This document shows, one piece after another, positions 1-5,426 of a stretch of DNA of 5,426 bases. The stretch spans positions 1 to 5,426 of the forward strand of contig JAUXHH010000126.1 of assembly GCA_030621655.1 (NCBI GenBank). Direction: 5' to 3'. Numbering within the stretch: position 1 is the stretch's first letter; every line of letters begins with the position of its first letter. This stretch comes from Desulfobacterales bacterium (GTDB lineage Bacteria > Desulfobacterota > Desulfobulbia > Desulfobulbales > BM004). Made by a program: the position numbers and the translations under genes. The notes under the pieces are model-generated. The model was given only the letters and a program-made list of their open reading frames with translations, did no database searches and was not told the origin of the DNA.

Positions 1-8
1 TTGCCAAT

Positions 9-41
9 AAAAAAGGCTCCAACCAAATCGGCTGAAGCCTT
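9..41 (-). terminator. Intrinsic terminator of the tRNA-Glu transcript
   Basis: Read on the minus strand, the arms AAGGCTTCAGCC and GGTTGGAGCCTT form a 12-bp stem (10 Watson-Crick pairs and two G-T wobbles) around the loop GATTT. A run of six T follows (positions 14 down to 9, counting the last two stem bases). It begins 11 bp beyond the 3' CCA of the tRNA. The strong stem plus U-tract is the standard Rho-independent layout. It probably also ends any read-through from the malQ-flavoprotein genes, because no earlier terminator is visible on this strand. Confidence 0.87.
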
Positions 42-52
42 ACTCTAAGTAA

Positions 53-127
53 TGGTGACCCCAAGGGGAATCGAACCCCTGTTGCCGGCGTGAGAGGCCG
101 GAGTCCTGACCGCTAGACGATGGGGCC
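53..127 (-). tRNA. tRNA-Glu (anticodon CTC)
   Basis: This is a complete 75-nt tRNA, including an encoded CCA end at 53-55. The acceptor arms GGCCCCA and TGGGGTC pair over seven positions with one G-T wobble, and the discriminator base is A. The D-arm has GTC/GAC stems with an AGCGGTCAG-type loop. The anticodon stem CCGGC/GCCGG holds the loop CTCTCAC, which puts anticodon CTC at 92-94 and reads GAG. The T-arm AGGGG-TTCGATT-CCCCT is canonical. The overall sequence closely resembles bacterial tRNA-Glu. It has its own promoter upstream and its own terminator downstream, so it looks like a single-tRNA transcription unit. Confidence 0.97.
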
Positions 128-140
128 TGATGATCGGCGT

Positions 141-169
141 TTTTTAAAGGATGCTGTCCTGTTTGTCAA
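141..169 (-). promoter_or_regulatory. Sigma-70 promoter of the tRNA-Glu gene
   Basis: On the minus strand a perfect TTGACA -35 element (164-169) is followed after exactly 17 bp by TAAAAA (141-146), which matches the TATAAT consensus at four of six positions. The -10 ends 13 bp before the first tRNA base, leaving a short 5' leader for RNase P to remove. The promoter sits in the 61-bp gap after the flavoprotein stop codon, so the tRNA can be transcribed independently of that gene. Confidence 0.72.
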
Positions 170-188
170 GTAATTGTTGGGAGTCCTG

Positions 189-782
189 CTAGTCAACATG
201 AGCATTTAGCCCAAGTATAAAGTTCCTTCCGGCTTCTTTTGCCTCGGCAAGTTTTATTTCATTCTTAGCCATATCACCGCATTTATCAGGTCCGCTTACA
301 AGAAATTCACCAGCATATTGCATACCCATGGCATCATAGCCATATTTCATGGTGAGGATTGCTCCTGTAAAAATCTTGGATCCGCGGGTTGCGGCAACGG
401 AGATGAAAAAGCCCTTTCGCTCCGGATTATCAACCCACTCACCTTTCCTTTGTAGAAGCCTTTTACGGTTCCAGAGAGCCTGGGTTCTGTCGATGAAAGC
501 TTTGGCCTGTGCGGTGATGCCATAGAAAAAAATTGGGGATGCAAGGATAATTTTGTCAGTAGAGATGATCTTTTCATAAAGGGGAGTCATGTCATCCTCA
601 ACAACACATTTACCTGTCTTGTCACAGCCGCCGCAACTGATGCATGGTGATATTTTGAGGTCGCAGAGTCTTATGATCTCCGGCATTCCTCCTTCGTCCC
701 TTACACCTTCAAGCAGCGCTTCTGTTAATGCCTCTGAGTTTCCTTTTTTGCGGGGACTTCCCAGGAAAACTAAAACATCCAT
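189..782 (-). CDS. Flavodoxin-family NAD(P)H-dependent oxidoreductase, putative iron-sulfur flavoprotein
   Basis: A 197-residue, probably cytoplasmic protein with a flavodoxin-like fold. The N-terminal strand runs into GSPRKKGNS (8-16), the FMN phosphate-binding loop of the NADPH-dependent FMN reductase/Isf group. A compact cluster C47-x2-C50-x2-C53-x5-C59 follows, the arrangement used by archaeal iron-sulfur flavoproteins (Isf) to bind a 4Fe-4S centre. The segment SPIFFYGITAQAKAFIDR (82-99) is the second conserved flavin-contacting block. Length is normal for the family. Known members move electrons between ferredoxin or NAD(P)H and small acceptors such as oxygen, peroxide or quinones; the substrate here cannot be told from sequence. 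The ATG is supported by GAGGAG six bases upstream (789-794). The gene starts 27 bp after the malQ stop and is probably translated from the same mRNA, though a functional link with MalQ is not obvious. No membrane segment or signal peptide is seen. Confidence 0.9.
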   Translation of the reverse strand: MDVLVFLGSPRKKGNSEALTEALLEGVRDEGGMPEIIRLCDLKISPCISCGGCDKTGKCVVEDDMTPLYEKIISTDKIILASPIFFYGITAQAKAFIDRTQALWNRKRLLQRKGEWVDNPERKGFFISVAATRGSKIFTGAILTMKYGYDAMGMQYAGEFLVSGPDKCGDMAKNEIKLAEAKEAGRNFILGLNAHVD

Positions 783-809
783 GACGGTCTCCTCAATTAA
801 TAGGAACTT

Positions 810-2327
810 TCAACCTGAACGGTTATAAAAAATAGTCATATCACGTAAACGCTGCGACACTTCATTGCTGAAGAAATGTGGAGCGCAGCGCCAGCGCCAA
901 TTGCCTGATTGGGTGCCAGGCTTATTCATCCGGCAATCTTCTCCAAAACCAAGTATATCCTGCATGGGAATAATAGCCAGGTCAGCTATTGAAGACATTG
1001 CTAAACGTGTAAATTCAGTGGCAATATGCTTGTCGTCATAGCTGTTAAGATACCTTCTGATACTATTTCTGGCCTCGTCGGAAAGTTTATTCCCCATGAA
1101 CCAACCCAGGGTCGTGTTGTTGTCATGGGTGCCTGTATAGACTACGGAATTAGTCTGTTCGTAATTGTGAGGCAGATAGGGATTTTTCACATCTGATTCA
1201 AAGGCAAACTGCAATATCTTCATGCCGGGAAAACCGAGTTCATCTCTCATTTTTTCAACAGGGGGAGTAATTACTCCAAGGTCCTCGGCAATAATTGGCA
1301 GCTCTTTGAGTTCTTTTTTCAGGTATGTGAAAAAAGATTTCCCCGGACCTTTTGTCCATTTGCCGTTGACCGCAGTTTTATCACGGGCCGGAATTTCCCA
1401 GAAGGCTTCAAATCCCCTGAAATGATCAATCTTGACCATATCCATCATTGAAAATATCTGACTGAAGCGGTGCAACCACCAGTCGTAGAGTTTTTTGTTA
1501 TATTTATTGTCGGCAGTTTTCCATTTATAGACCGGGTTTCCCCAGCGTTGGCCTGTTTCACTGAAGTAATCAGGAGGCACCCCGGCAACTTTAATCGGCT
1601 TGAGGGTCTTGGGATTTATTTTGAAGAGTTCCTGGTTTGCCCAGACGTCCGAGCTGTCTAATGCGACATATATCGGGATATCACCAATCAGTGAAATATT
1701 TTTTGCATGGGCGTAGTCGTATATTTTTTGCCATTGGCTGAAGAAAACAAACTGGACAAACTTATAGTACAGAAGCTCCTGGGCTTTTTTTGATGCATAT
1801 TGGGTGAAGGCTTTACCGCTTCGACGGGCAGCAAAATCCGGCCATTCATACCAGGGGCTGGAATTAAACTCTTCCCTGAAGCTCATGAATAAGGCATAGT
1901 CATCGAGCCATTCTTTATGATTAGCACAAAAATCTTTAAAATGAATACTTGGTTCTGAGTGTGAAAAATTTTCAAAGGCTTTTTTTACCAGTGCATTTTT
2001 GCATGCTGCTACTTTGGGATAGTTAACGACATGCTCAGAAAATTCAGGCGATCTTTCCAGGTCATCAGTAGAGAGATAATTGTTCTCCTGGAGTAACTCC
2101 AGGCTGATGAGTAGGGGGTTGCCGGCAAACACTGATCTGCACATGTAAGGCGAGTTGTCAAAAACAGTACTGGTTGGTCCGGTCGGCAAGAATTGCCAGT
2201 AACTCTGCCCGGAAGCAGAGAGAAAATCTATGAACATGTAAGCACCAGGGCCAAAGTCTCCAATACCGTGCTTTCCTGGAAGTGACGTCAGGTGAATGAG
2301 AATGCCGCTGGTTCGTTTTTCAATCAT
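810..2327 (-). CDS. malQ: 4-alpha-glucanotransferase (amylomaltase), GH77
   Basis: A 505-residue cytoplasmic enzyme that transfers alpha-1,4-glucan segments between maltodextrins, releasing glucose, in maltodextrin, starch or glycogen metabolism. The length is typical of the compact, Thermus-type MalQ (about 500 residues). Family signatures appear in order: RTSGILIHLTSLPGKHGIGD near the start (5-24), WQFLPTGPT (44-52), GDIPIYVALDSSDVWA (215-230), and the flexible 250s loop GVPPDYFSETGQRWGNPVY (249-267). The catalytic set is complete: nucleophile D301 in KIDHFRG, acid/base E348 in IIAEDLG, and D402 in TGTHDNNTT. The C-terminal NWRWR block (476-480) is also conserved. The ATG is the only possible start: an in-frame TAA lies ten codons upstream with no ATG, GTG or TTG between. 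Unusually, there is no convincing Shine-Dalgarno sequence before it, and the start overlaps the stop of a 16-codon ORF by ATGA. It is the first gene of a probable two-gene minus-strand unit with the flavoprotein. Confidence 0.97.
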   Translation of the reverse strand: MIEKRTSGILIHLTSLPGKHGIGDFGPGAYMFIDFLSASGQSYWQFLPTGPTSTVFDNSPYMCRSVFAGNPLLISLELLQENNYLSTDDLERSPEFSEHVVNYPKVAACKNALVKKAFENFSHSEPSIHFKDFCANHKEWLDDYALFMSFREEFNSSPWYEWPDFAARRSGKAFTQYASKKAQELLYYKFVQFVFFSQWQKIYDYAHAKNISLIGDIPIYVALDSSDVWANQELFKINPKTLKPIKVAGVPPDYFSETGQRWGNPVYKWKTADNKYNKKLYDWWLHRFSQIFSMMDMVKIDHFRGFEAFWEIPARDKTAVNGKWTKGPGKSFFTYLKKELKELPIIAEDLGVITPPVEKMRDELGFPGMKILQFAFESDVKNPYLPHNYEQTNSVVYTGTHDNNTTLGWFMGNKLSDEARNSIRRYLNSYDDKHIATEFTRLAMSSIADLAIIPMQDILGFGEDCRMNKPGTQSGNWRWRCAPHFFSNEVSQRLRDMTIFYNRSG

Positions 2328-2374
2328 GAGAGTCTGATGGCAAGTTTGAGGGAATTATTCTCCTGGAAAATCAT
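2324..2374 (-). other. Possible 16-codon leader ORF overlapping malQ by ATGA
   Basis: On the minus strand an ATG at 2372-2374 opens 16 codons (MIFQENNSLKLAIRLS) ending in a TGA that shares the four bases ATGA with the malQ start. This is the classic geometry for translational coupling and could compensate for the missing SD of malQ. Against it, no Shine-Dalgarno sequence precedes this ATG, and an overlap of this kind can arise by chance. The peptide has no recognisable motif. Whether it is translated is not shown by the sequence. Confidence 0.25.
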
Positions 2375-2386
2375 GATGTAAGCGTT

Positions 2387-2425
2387 TTATTCAAGGCAGT
2401 TTACACCTATGCAATAAAATAACAT
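2387..2425 (-). other. Possible 12-codon leader peptide ORF with SD in the malQ leader
   Basis: On the minus strand an ATG opens a 12-codon ORF (MLFYCIGVNCLE) ending in TAA, within the predicted malQ 5' untranslated region. It is preceded by two AGGAG cores: one at 2436-2440, ten bases from the ATG, and one at 2428-2432, only three bases away and probably too close. It lies in the same frame as the 16-codon ORF that overlaps malQ, separated from that ORF's ATG by the stop and four codons. There is no run of one amino acid as in biosynthetic attenuators. It is the best ribosome binding site in the leader, which is why it is listed, but it may be fortuitous. Confidence 0.27.
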
Positions 2426-2440
2426 GTCTCCTTGTCTCCT
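2425..2440 (-). repeat. Perfect 8-bp tandem repeat containing SD-like cores
   Basis: The minus strand reads AGGAGACA twice in direct succession (2433-2440, then 2425-2432), so two AGGAG cores lie 8 bp apart in the predicted malQ leader. Immediately before the repeat is a small hairpin, GACC-GAAAA-GGTC (2441-2453). The repeat could be a duplicated ribosome binding site or a slippage duplication. Confidence 0.6.
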
Positions 2441-2490
2441 GACCTTTTCGGTCTTACTTTTTACTAGATTAATTACCTGTTGTCTGGCTG

Positions 2491-2520
2491 AGTATAGTGA
2501 AAGATTTTCGAGTGTGTCAA
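2491..2520 (-). promoter_or_regulatory. Sigma-70 promoter for malQ and the flavoprotein gene
   Basis: The minus strand carries a perfect TTGACA (2515-2520), an 18-bp spacer and TATACT (2491-2496), a five-of-six match to the -10 consensus. Transcription would start near 2484, giving a leader of roughly 157 nt before malQ. A second, weaker candidate lies just upstream: TTGACT (2547-2552), 17 bp, TTCAAT (2524-2529). I find no comparably good promoter closer to malQ. The assignment rests on consensus matching only. Confidence 0.65.
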
Positions 2521-2854
2521 GATATTGAAGTTTTACTGGACAGGGGAGTCAAAATTTGCAGCTGATTTTTTTTATTGCCTGATTCCTGCCTCTCTGAAAA
2601 TGTAATTTTTTCATTTCTTTTTTGTAAGAATTGAGGTAATTATAAAGACTTTTCGTTTTATGGGAGATATTAATGCCTGGGCAGCGTATATGAAACATTC
2701 TCGCAGCTATTTTTTAATGATAAAATAAAAATGTCAGAAGTGCTTTTTTTTCTTGCTGAATTATCATTTTTGTGCATGAAAACTCAGAAGGTTTTTTGTG
2801 GGACCTTGTTGAGTCATCAAATATAACTAAGAAGAGTAAAGGGGTATTGTTTTA

Positions 2855-4207
2855 ATGCTAGTGACAATTAAAGCTAAGTTGCTTGATGCAGGTAAAATTG
2901 AAGGATGTGTTTCATTTACTCTGTTAAACGAACTTATTCCCGACGATATAAAAGAAACAAGCATCATAGAAGAAATTTTTGATTTTCTGGCAGAAAACAA
3001 CATCGAAATAGTATCTGAAGGAAAATCGGGTCAGAAGAGAACTCTTTCCGGTGAGACATGGGATGACTTTAAAAAAAGCGGCGCCAGTTCACTTGTAAAA
3101 GCAAAAGATGGTACGACAGGTGCCATATCATCTACTGATCCGGCTGACGAACCGCATGATCCTGAAGAGACAACCACAACGTATCTCAGGGAAATGGGTC
3201 GTTTTGAGCTTTTAACCCCTGAGGAGGAAGGAATCTACAGCCGTACGATTCGTGAAGGTTTCGATGCTATTATTAAGGCTATTCGTCAGGATGAGTCGGA
3301 TGTACCCGAGATGCAAATTCTCAAGGACCGTATCGAGCTGTGGGAAAAAAGGGATCCATCCTTAAAACCCAAAAAGCAGCAGCTTAACTTCATGAAGGAA
3401 TCTGTTGCGCGATGTAAAGCGGAATGTCCTGATATCAGAGGACTTTTTGAGTTGCACACCAAGATAGAGGCATATGTCCGCTCTATTGAGGCTGCTAAGG
3501 ATGAGATGATACGGGCCAACCTGAGGCTGGTTGTCAGTATAGCAAAACGTTATATGCATCAGGGGTTGACCCTGGCAGACCTCATACAGGAAGGTAATCT
3601 TGGCCTCATGCGGGCCGTATTCCGTTTTGATTACACCAAGGGTAACAAATTCAGCACCTATGCAAGTTGGTGGATCAGACAGGCAATTACACGGGCCATA
3701 TTAGATAAAACAAGGACCATCAGGCTCCCTGTTCATTTTCTTGAGTTGCGGAGTCAATTTTTTAAGGCCTTCTATTCTCTCTTAAAAGAACTGGGACGGG
3801 AACCGACCCCGGTTGAGATTGCCAAGCAAACAGAGTTGCCTATGGATAAGATCCTGGCAATCCTTGAGGCCTCAAGAGAGCCGATCTCTCTGGAGACACC
3901 GATTGGGGACGATGACAGTACTTTGGGTGACTTTCTGGAAAATCAGGAATCAATATCTCCATATGAAGCTGTGCAAAATCGTGAATTGTCCAGCAGAGTA
4001 AAGACAATTCTTTGCACCCTGAGTGAGCGGGAAGAAAAGATCATTCGGCTTCGTTTCGGTATCGGGGAGAAGGCGGAATATACCCTGGAAGAGATTGGTA
4101 AGCGTTTTAATGTTTCCCGTGAGCGTATCAGGCAGATTGAGAAAAAGGCACTCAACAGGCTCCGGCATTCAAGTCGGAGAGACAAACTTAAAAATTTCCT
4201 TGATTAA
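2855..4207 (+). CDS. rpoD: RpoD/SigA-family sigma-70 factor (group 1 or group 2)
   Basis: A 450-residue RNA polymerase sigma subunit. Residues about 1-55 resemble sigma region 1.1, including LLDAGKIEGCVSFTLLNELI, as in primary sigmas. Region 1.2 is at 105-136 (YLREMGRFELLTPEEE). A short non-conserved spacer (about 137-215) precedes region 2 (216-285, ANLRLVVSIAKRY, DLIQEGNLGLM, FSTYASWWIRQAITRAI), region 3 (290-365, LPVHFLE and SLETPIGDD) and region 4 (376-447, YTLEEIGKRFNVSRERIRQI). Promoter-reading residues known from E. coli RpoD are kept: Q276 and T279 for the -10, H294 and E297 for the extended -10, and R422, E423 and Q427 for the -35. It should therefore read ordinary TTGACA/TATAAT promoters. 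It is shorter than E. coli RpoD (613 residues) mainly because the spacer is reduced, and no dnaG is adjacent, so it may be a second, housekeeping-like sigma; the symbol is given by family. The ATG has AAAGGGG ten bases upstream (2838-2844), with an in-frame stop just before it. mqnE follows 50 bp later. Confidence 0.92.
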   Translation: MLVTIKAKLLDAGKIEGCVSFTLLNELIPDDIKETSIIEEIFDFLAENNIEIVSEGKSGQKRTLSGETWDDFKKSGASSLVKAKDGTTGAISSTDPADEPHDPEETTTTYLREMGRFELLTPEEEGIYSRTIREGFDAIIKAIRQDESDVPEMQILKDRIELWEKRDPSLKPKKQQLNFMKESVARCKAECPDIRGLFELHTKIEAYVRSIEAAKDEMIRANLRLVVSIAKRYMHQGLTLADLIQEGNLGLMRAVFRFDYTKGNKFSTYASWWIRQAITRAILDKTRTIRLPVHFLELRSQFFKAFYSLLKELGREPTPVEIAKQTELPMDKILAILEASREPISLETPIGDDDSTLGDFLENQESISPYEAVQNRELSSRVKTILCTLSEREEKIIRLRFGIGEKAEYTLEEIGKRFNVSRERIRQIEKKALNRLRHSSRRDKLKNFLD

Positions 4208-4208
4208 C

Positions 4209-4240
4209 CGCAACATGCAGTATAGCTGCATTTGAGTGCG
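4209..4240 (+). other. Imperfect hairpin between the sigma gene and mqnE
   Basis: Directly after the sigma stop codon, ATGCAG (4215-4220) and CTGCAT (4226-4231) form a perfect 6-bp stem with loop TATAG. CGCA (4209-4212) and TGCG (4237-4240) can extend it across an internal loop. No T-run follows, so it is unlikely to be an intrinsic terminator. It could stabilise a processed end, slow ribosomes or be incidental. Confidence 0.35.
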
Positions 4241-4257
4241 CTAACTCCTATAATAAG

Positions 4258-5352
4258 ATGGATTCTTTGATACAAAAAGCAGGACTGGGTGATATTCTTG
4301 AAAAAGTACAGGACGGTGAACGAATAAGTGTTGAAGATGGGCTTCGTCTTTTTCAAAGTCCTGATCTTCTGGCCGTCGGCTACCTCGCCAACATAGTGCG
4401 TGAAAGGATAAACGGCCAAAAAGCGTATTTTATCTACAATCAGCACATCAACTACTCAAATATCTGCACCAACCTTTGTAAATTCTGCGCCTTTGGTAAG
4501 GACAAGGATTCCGACCTTGCTTATGAGATGAGCATTGAAGAGGTGAGGCAAAAGGTGCGGGAGCGACTGTCCGAGCCCATCACCGAGATTCATATGGTAG
4601 GCGGCATACATCCTGATCTGCCCTATTCGTATTACACTGATCTGCTGAAAGTTATAAAGGAAGAGAGGCCTGACGTTCATATTCAGGCGTTTACCTGTGT
4701 GGAGATTGCCCACCTGGCAGAAATTTCAGGACTTGGAACAGCAGGAGTGCTGGAAGATCTGAAAAAAGAAGGGCTTGGCTCCATTCCCGGAGGGGGGGCT
4801 GAGGTTTTCAGCCCGAGGATCAGAGAACTGACCTGTGAAAAGAAACTTTCGGGAAGCGGTTGGATCGAGGTGGCGCAAACCGCCCATAAAGTTGGATTGT
4901 ATACGAATGCCACCATGCTTTATGGCCACATTGAGTCACTGGAGGAGCGGGTGCAACACCTTGACATGTTGCGGAAAGCGCAGGATGAAACAAAAGGGTT
5001 CCTTGCATTTATCCCATTGTCTTTTCATCCCCAAAATACTGAATTGTCACAATTGTCCAGGACTTCCGGAGTCGACGACCTGAAGAATATTGCCGTAGCG
5101 CGTTGTTTTCTTGATAATTTTCCTCATATCAAAGCCTATTGGGTAATGATTGGCCAGAAGTTAAGCCAGATAGCACTTTCCTATGGAGCTGATGATGTAG
5201 ACGGTACCGTAAAAGAGGAGATTATCACCCATATGGCAGGCGCAGAAACAGAGCAGGCCATGTCACGCGAACAGCTTCTCCGAATGATCCAGGAAGCAGG
5301 ACGTATCCCCATAGAGCGGGATACCCTCTATAACGTTATAAATTCCTATTGA
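4258..5352 (+). CDS. mqnE: Aminodeoxyfutalosine synthase (radical SAM), menaquinone biosynthesis
   Basis: A 364-residue cytoplasmic radical SAM enzyme (EC 2.5.1.120) of the futalosine route to menaquinone. It adds the SAM-derived 5'-deoxyadenosyl radical to 3-[(1-carboxyvinyl)oxy]benzoate, giving 6-amino-6-deoxyfutalosine. The 4Fe-4S motif C70-x3-C74-x2-C77 lies in NICTNLCKFCAFG. Other family blocks are EIHMVGGIHPD (110-120), GLGSIPGGGAEVFSP (172-186), NATMLYGHIE (217-226) and GFLAFIPLSFHPQNT (247-261). FSPRIREL after the GGGAE motif and NATMLYGHIE favour MqnE over the related cyclase MqnC. The protein is full length, with the usual N-terminal helix pair (EDGLRLFQSPDLL). The ATG is forced: upstream in frame there is a stop (4201-4203) and no ATG, GTG or TTG between. 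There is no clear Shine-Dalgarno sequence before it, and a perfect TATAAT lies three bases ahead. It probably shares the sigma gene's transcript. No other mqn gene is in the window. Confidence 0.95.
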   Translation: MDSLIQKAGLGDILEKVQDGERISVEDGLRLFQSPDLLAVGYLANIVRERINGQKAYFIYNQHINYSNICTNLCKFCAFGKDKDSDLAYEMSIEEVRQKVRERLSEPITEIHMVGGIHPDLPYSYYTDLLKVIKEERPDVHIQAFTCVEIAHLAEISGLGTAGVLEDLKKEGLGSIPGGGAEVFSPRIRELTCEKKLSGSGWIEVAQTAHKVGLYTNATMLYGHIESLEERVQHLDMLRKAQDETKGFLAFIPLSFHPQNTELSQLSRTSGVDDLKNIAVARCFLDNFPHIKAYWVMIGQKLSQIALSYGADDVDGTVKEEIITHMAGAETEQAMSREQLLRMIQEAGRIPIERDTLYNVINSY

Positions 5353-5426
5353 TTCAGTAAACAGAATGTTGCAGTAGATGTTCAAGATGTCGCTCGTGAC
5401 TCTTTGATATTTTTTGCAGTGAGAGA
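5353..5426. other. 74-bp tail after mqnE without a recognisable gene
   Basis: After the mqnE stop there are only very short open stretches (for example ATG at 5380, ten codons to a stop) and no ribosome binding site or hairpin terminator. TTGCAGT occurs twice (about 5370 and 5414). Any next gene would start at or beyond the window edge. Confidence 0.5.

Larger units (their letters stand above)
2328..2854. other. 527-bp AT-rich divergent intergenic region
   Basis: The region separates malQ (leftward) from the sigma factor gene (rightward) and is clearly richer in A+T than the coding DNA on either side. The left part holds the malQ promoter and its leader. The right part (about 2530-2854) has many T-tracts of 6 to 8 bases and no ORF with a ribosome binding site. 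For the sigma gene, the likeliest -10 is TATAAC at 2822-2827, which would give a leader of about 20 nt, but no good -35 stands 16-18 bp before it. Another loose -10, TATAAA at 2641-2646, has only a T-run at the -35 position. No RNA gene, riboswitch or insertion element is recognised. Confidence 0.6.

Noticed and set aside
53..127. tRNA gene as an integration site for a mobile element
   Set aside because: No integrase, no repeated tRNA 3' end and no mobile-element genes in the window.
347..577. 76-codon minus-strand frame inside the flavoprotein gene
   Set aside because: It is another frame of the same strand within a clear flavodoxin-family gene, with no motif of its own.
2660..2728. 22-codon plus-strand ORF upstream of the sigma gene
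   Set aside because: No Shine-Dalgarno sequence, no recognisable motif and a length expected by chance in AT-rich DNA.
3943..4185. Open frames of 60-85 codons antisense to the sigma gene and mqnE (also 3286-3519, 4456-4713, 4683-4916)
   Set aside because: They lie wholly inside well-supported genes, show no family motif and are the expected shadows of conserved coding sequence.
4209..4240. Hairpin after the sigma gene as a Rho-independent terminator
   Set aside because: No T-run follows the stem, and the next gene begins 18 bases later in the same direction.
5370..5420. Direct repeat TTGCAGT downstream of mqnE
   Set aside because: Seven bases repeated twice is within chance expectation and has no further structure.
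5419..5426. GTG at the window edge as the start of a next gene
   Set aside because: Only eight bases are visible and no ribosome binding site precedes it.

Overview
The window is an ordinary-looking chromosomal segment of a bacterium with moderate to low GC. It carries a tRNA and four complete protein genes. A futalosine-pathway menaquinone gene (mqnE), a flavodoxin-family protein with an Isf-type four-cysteine motif and an RpoD-family sigma factor together suggest an anaerobic Gram-negative, possibly Desulfobacterota. That placement is inferred from gene content and was not tested by any search.

Left half, all on the minus strand and read right to left. A strong-looking sigma-70 promoter near 2491-2520 drives a leader of about 157 nt. 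Next come malQ (4-alpha-glucanotransferase, 810-2327) and, 27 bp later, a putative iron-sulfur flavoprotein (189-782). After another 61 bp, which holds a separate tRNA promoter, comes tRNA-Glu(CTC) (53-127), followed by a clear intrinsic terminator (9-41). I see no terminator between the flavoprotein gene and the tRNA, so messages from malQ may read through into it.

Right half, plus strand. A sigma-70 factor of the RpoD/SigA type (2855-4207) is followed 50 bp later by mqnE, aminodeoxyfutalosine synthase (4258-5352). The two are probably co-transcribed. The last 74 bases hold no recognisable gene. The 527-bp gap between malQ and the sigma gene is AT-rich and divergent, and contains the regulatory regions of both sides.

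I see no CRISPR array, insertion sequence, phage or defence genes, and no clearly new system. The points most worth a second look are the malQ leader (strong promoter, tandem duplicated Shine-Dalgarno-like repeat, a 12-codon ORF with an SD, a 16-codon ORF overlapping malQ by ATGA, and no SD at malQ itself), the compact sigma factor that keeps a region 1.1-like N-terminus but sits away from dnaG, and the SD-less start of mqnE just behind a perfect TATAAT.
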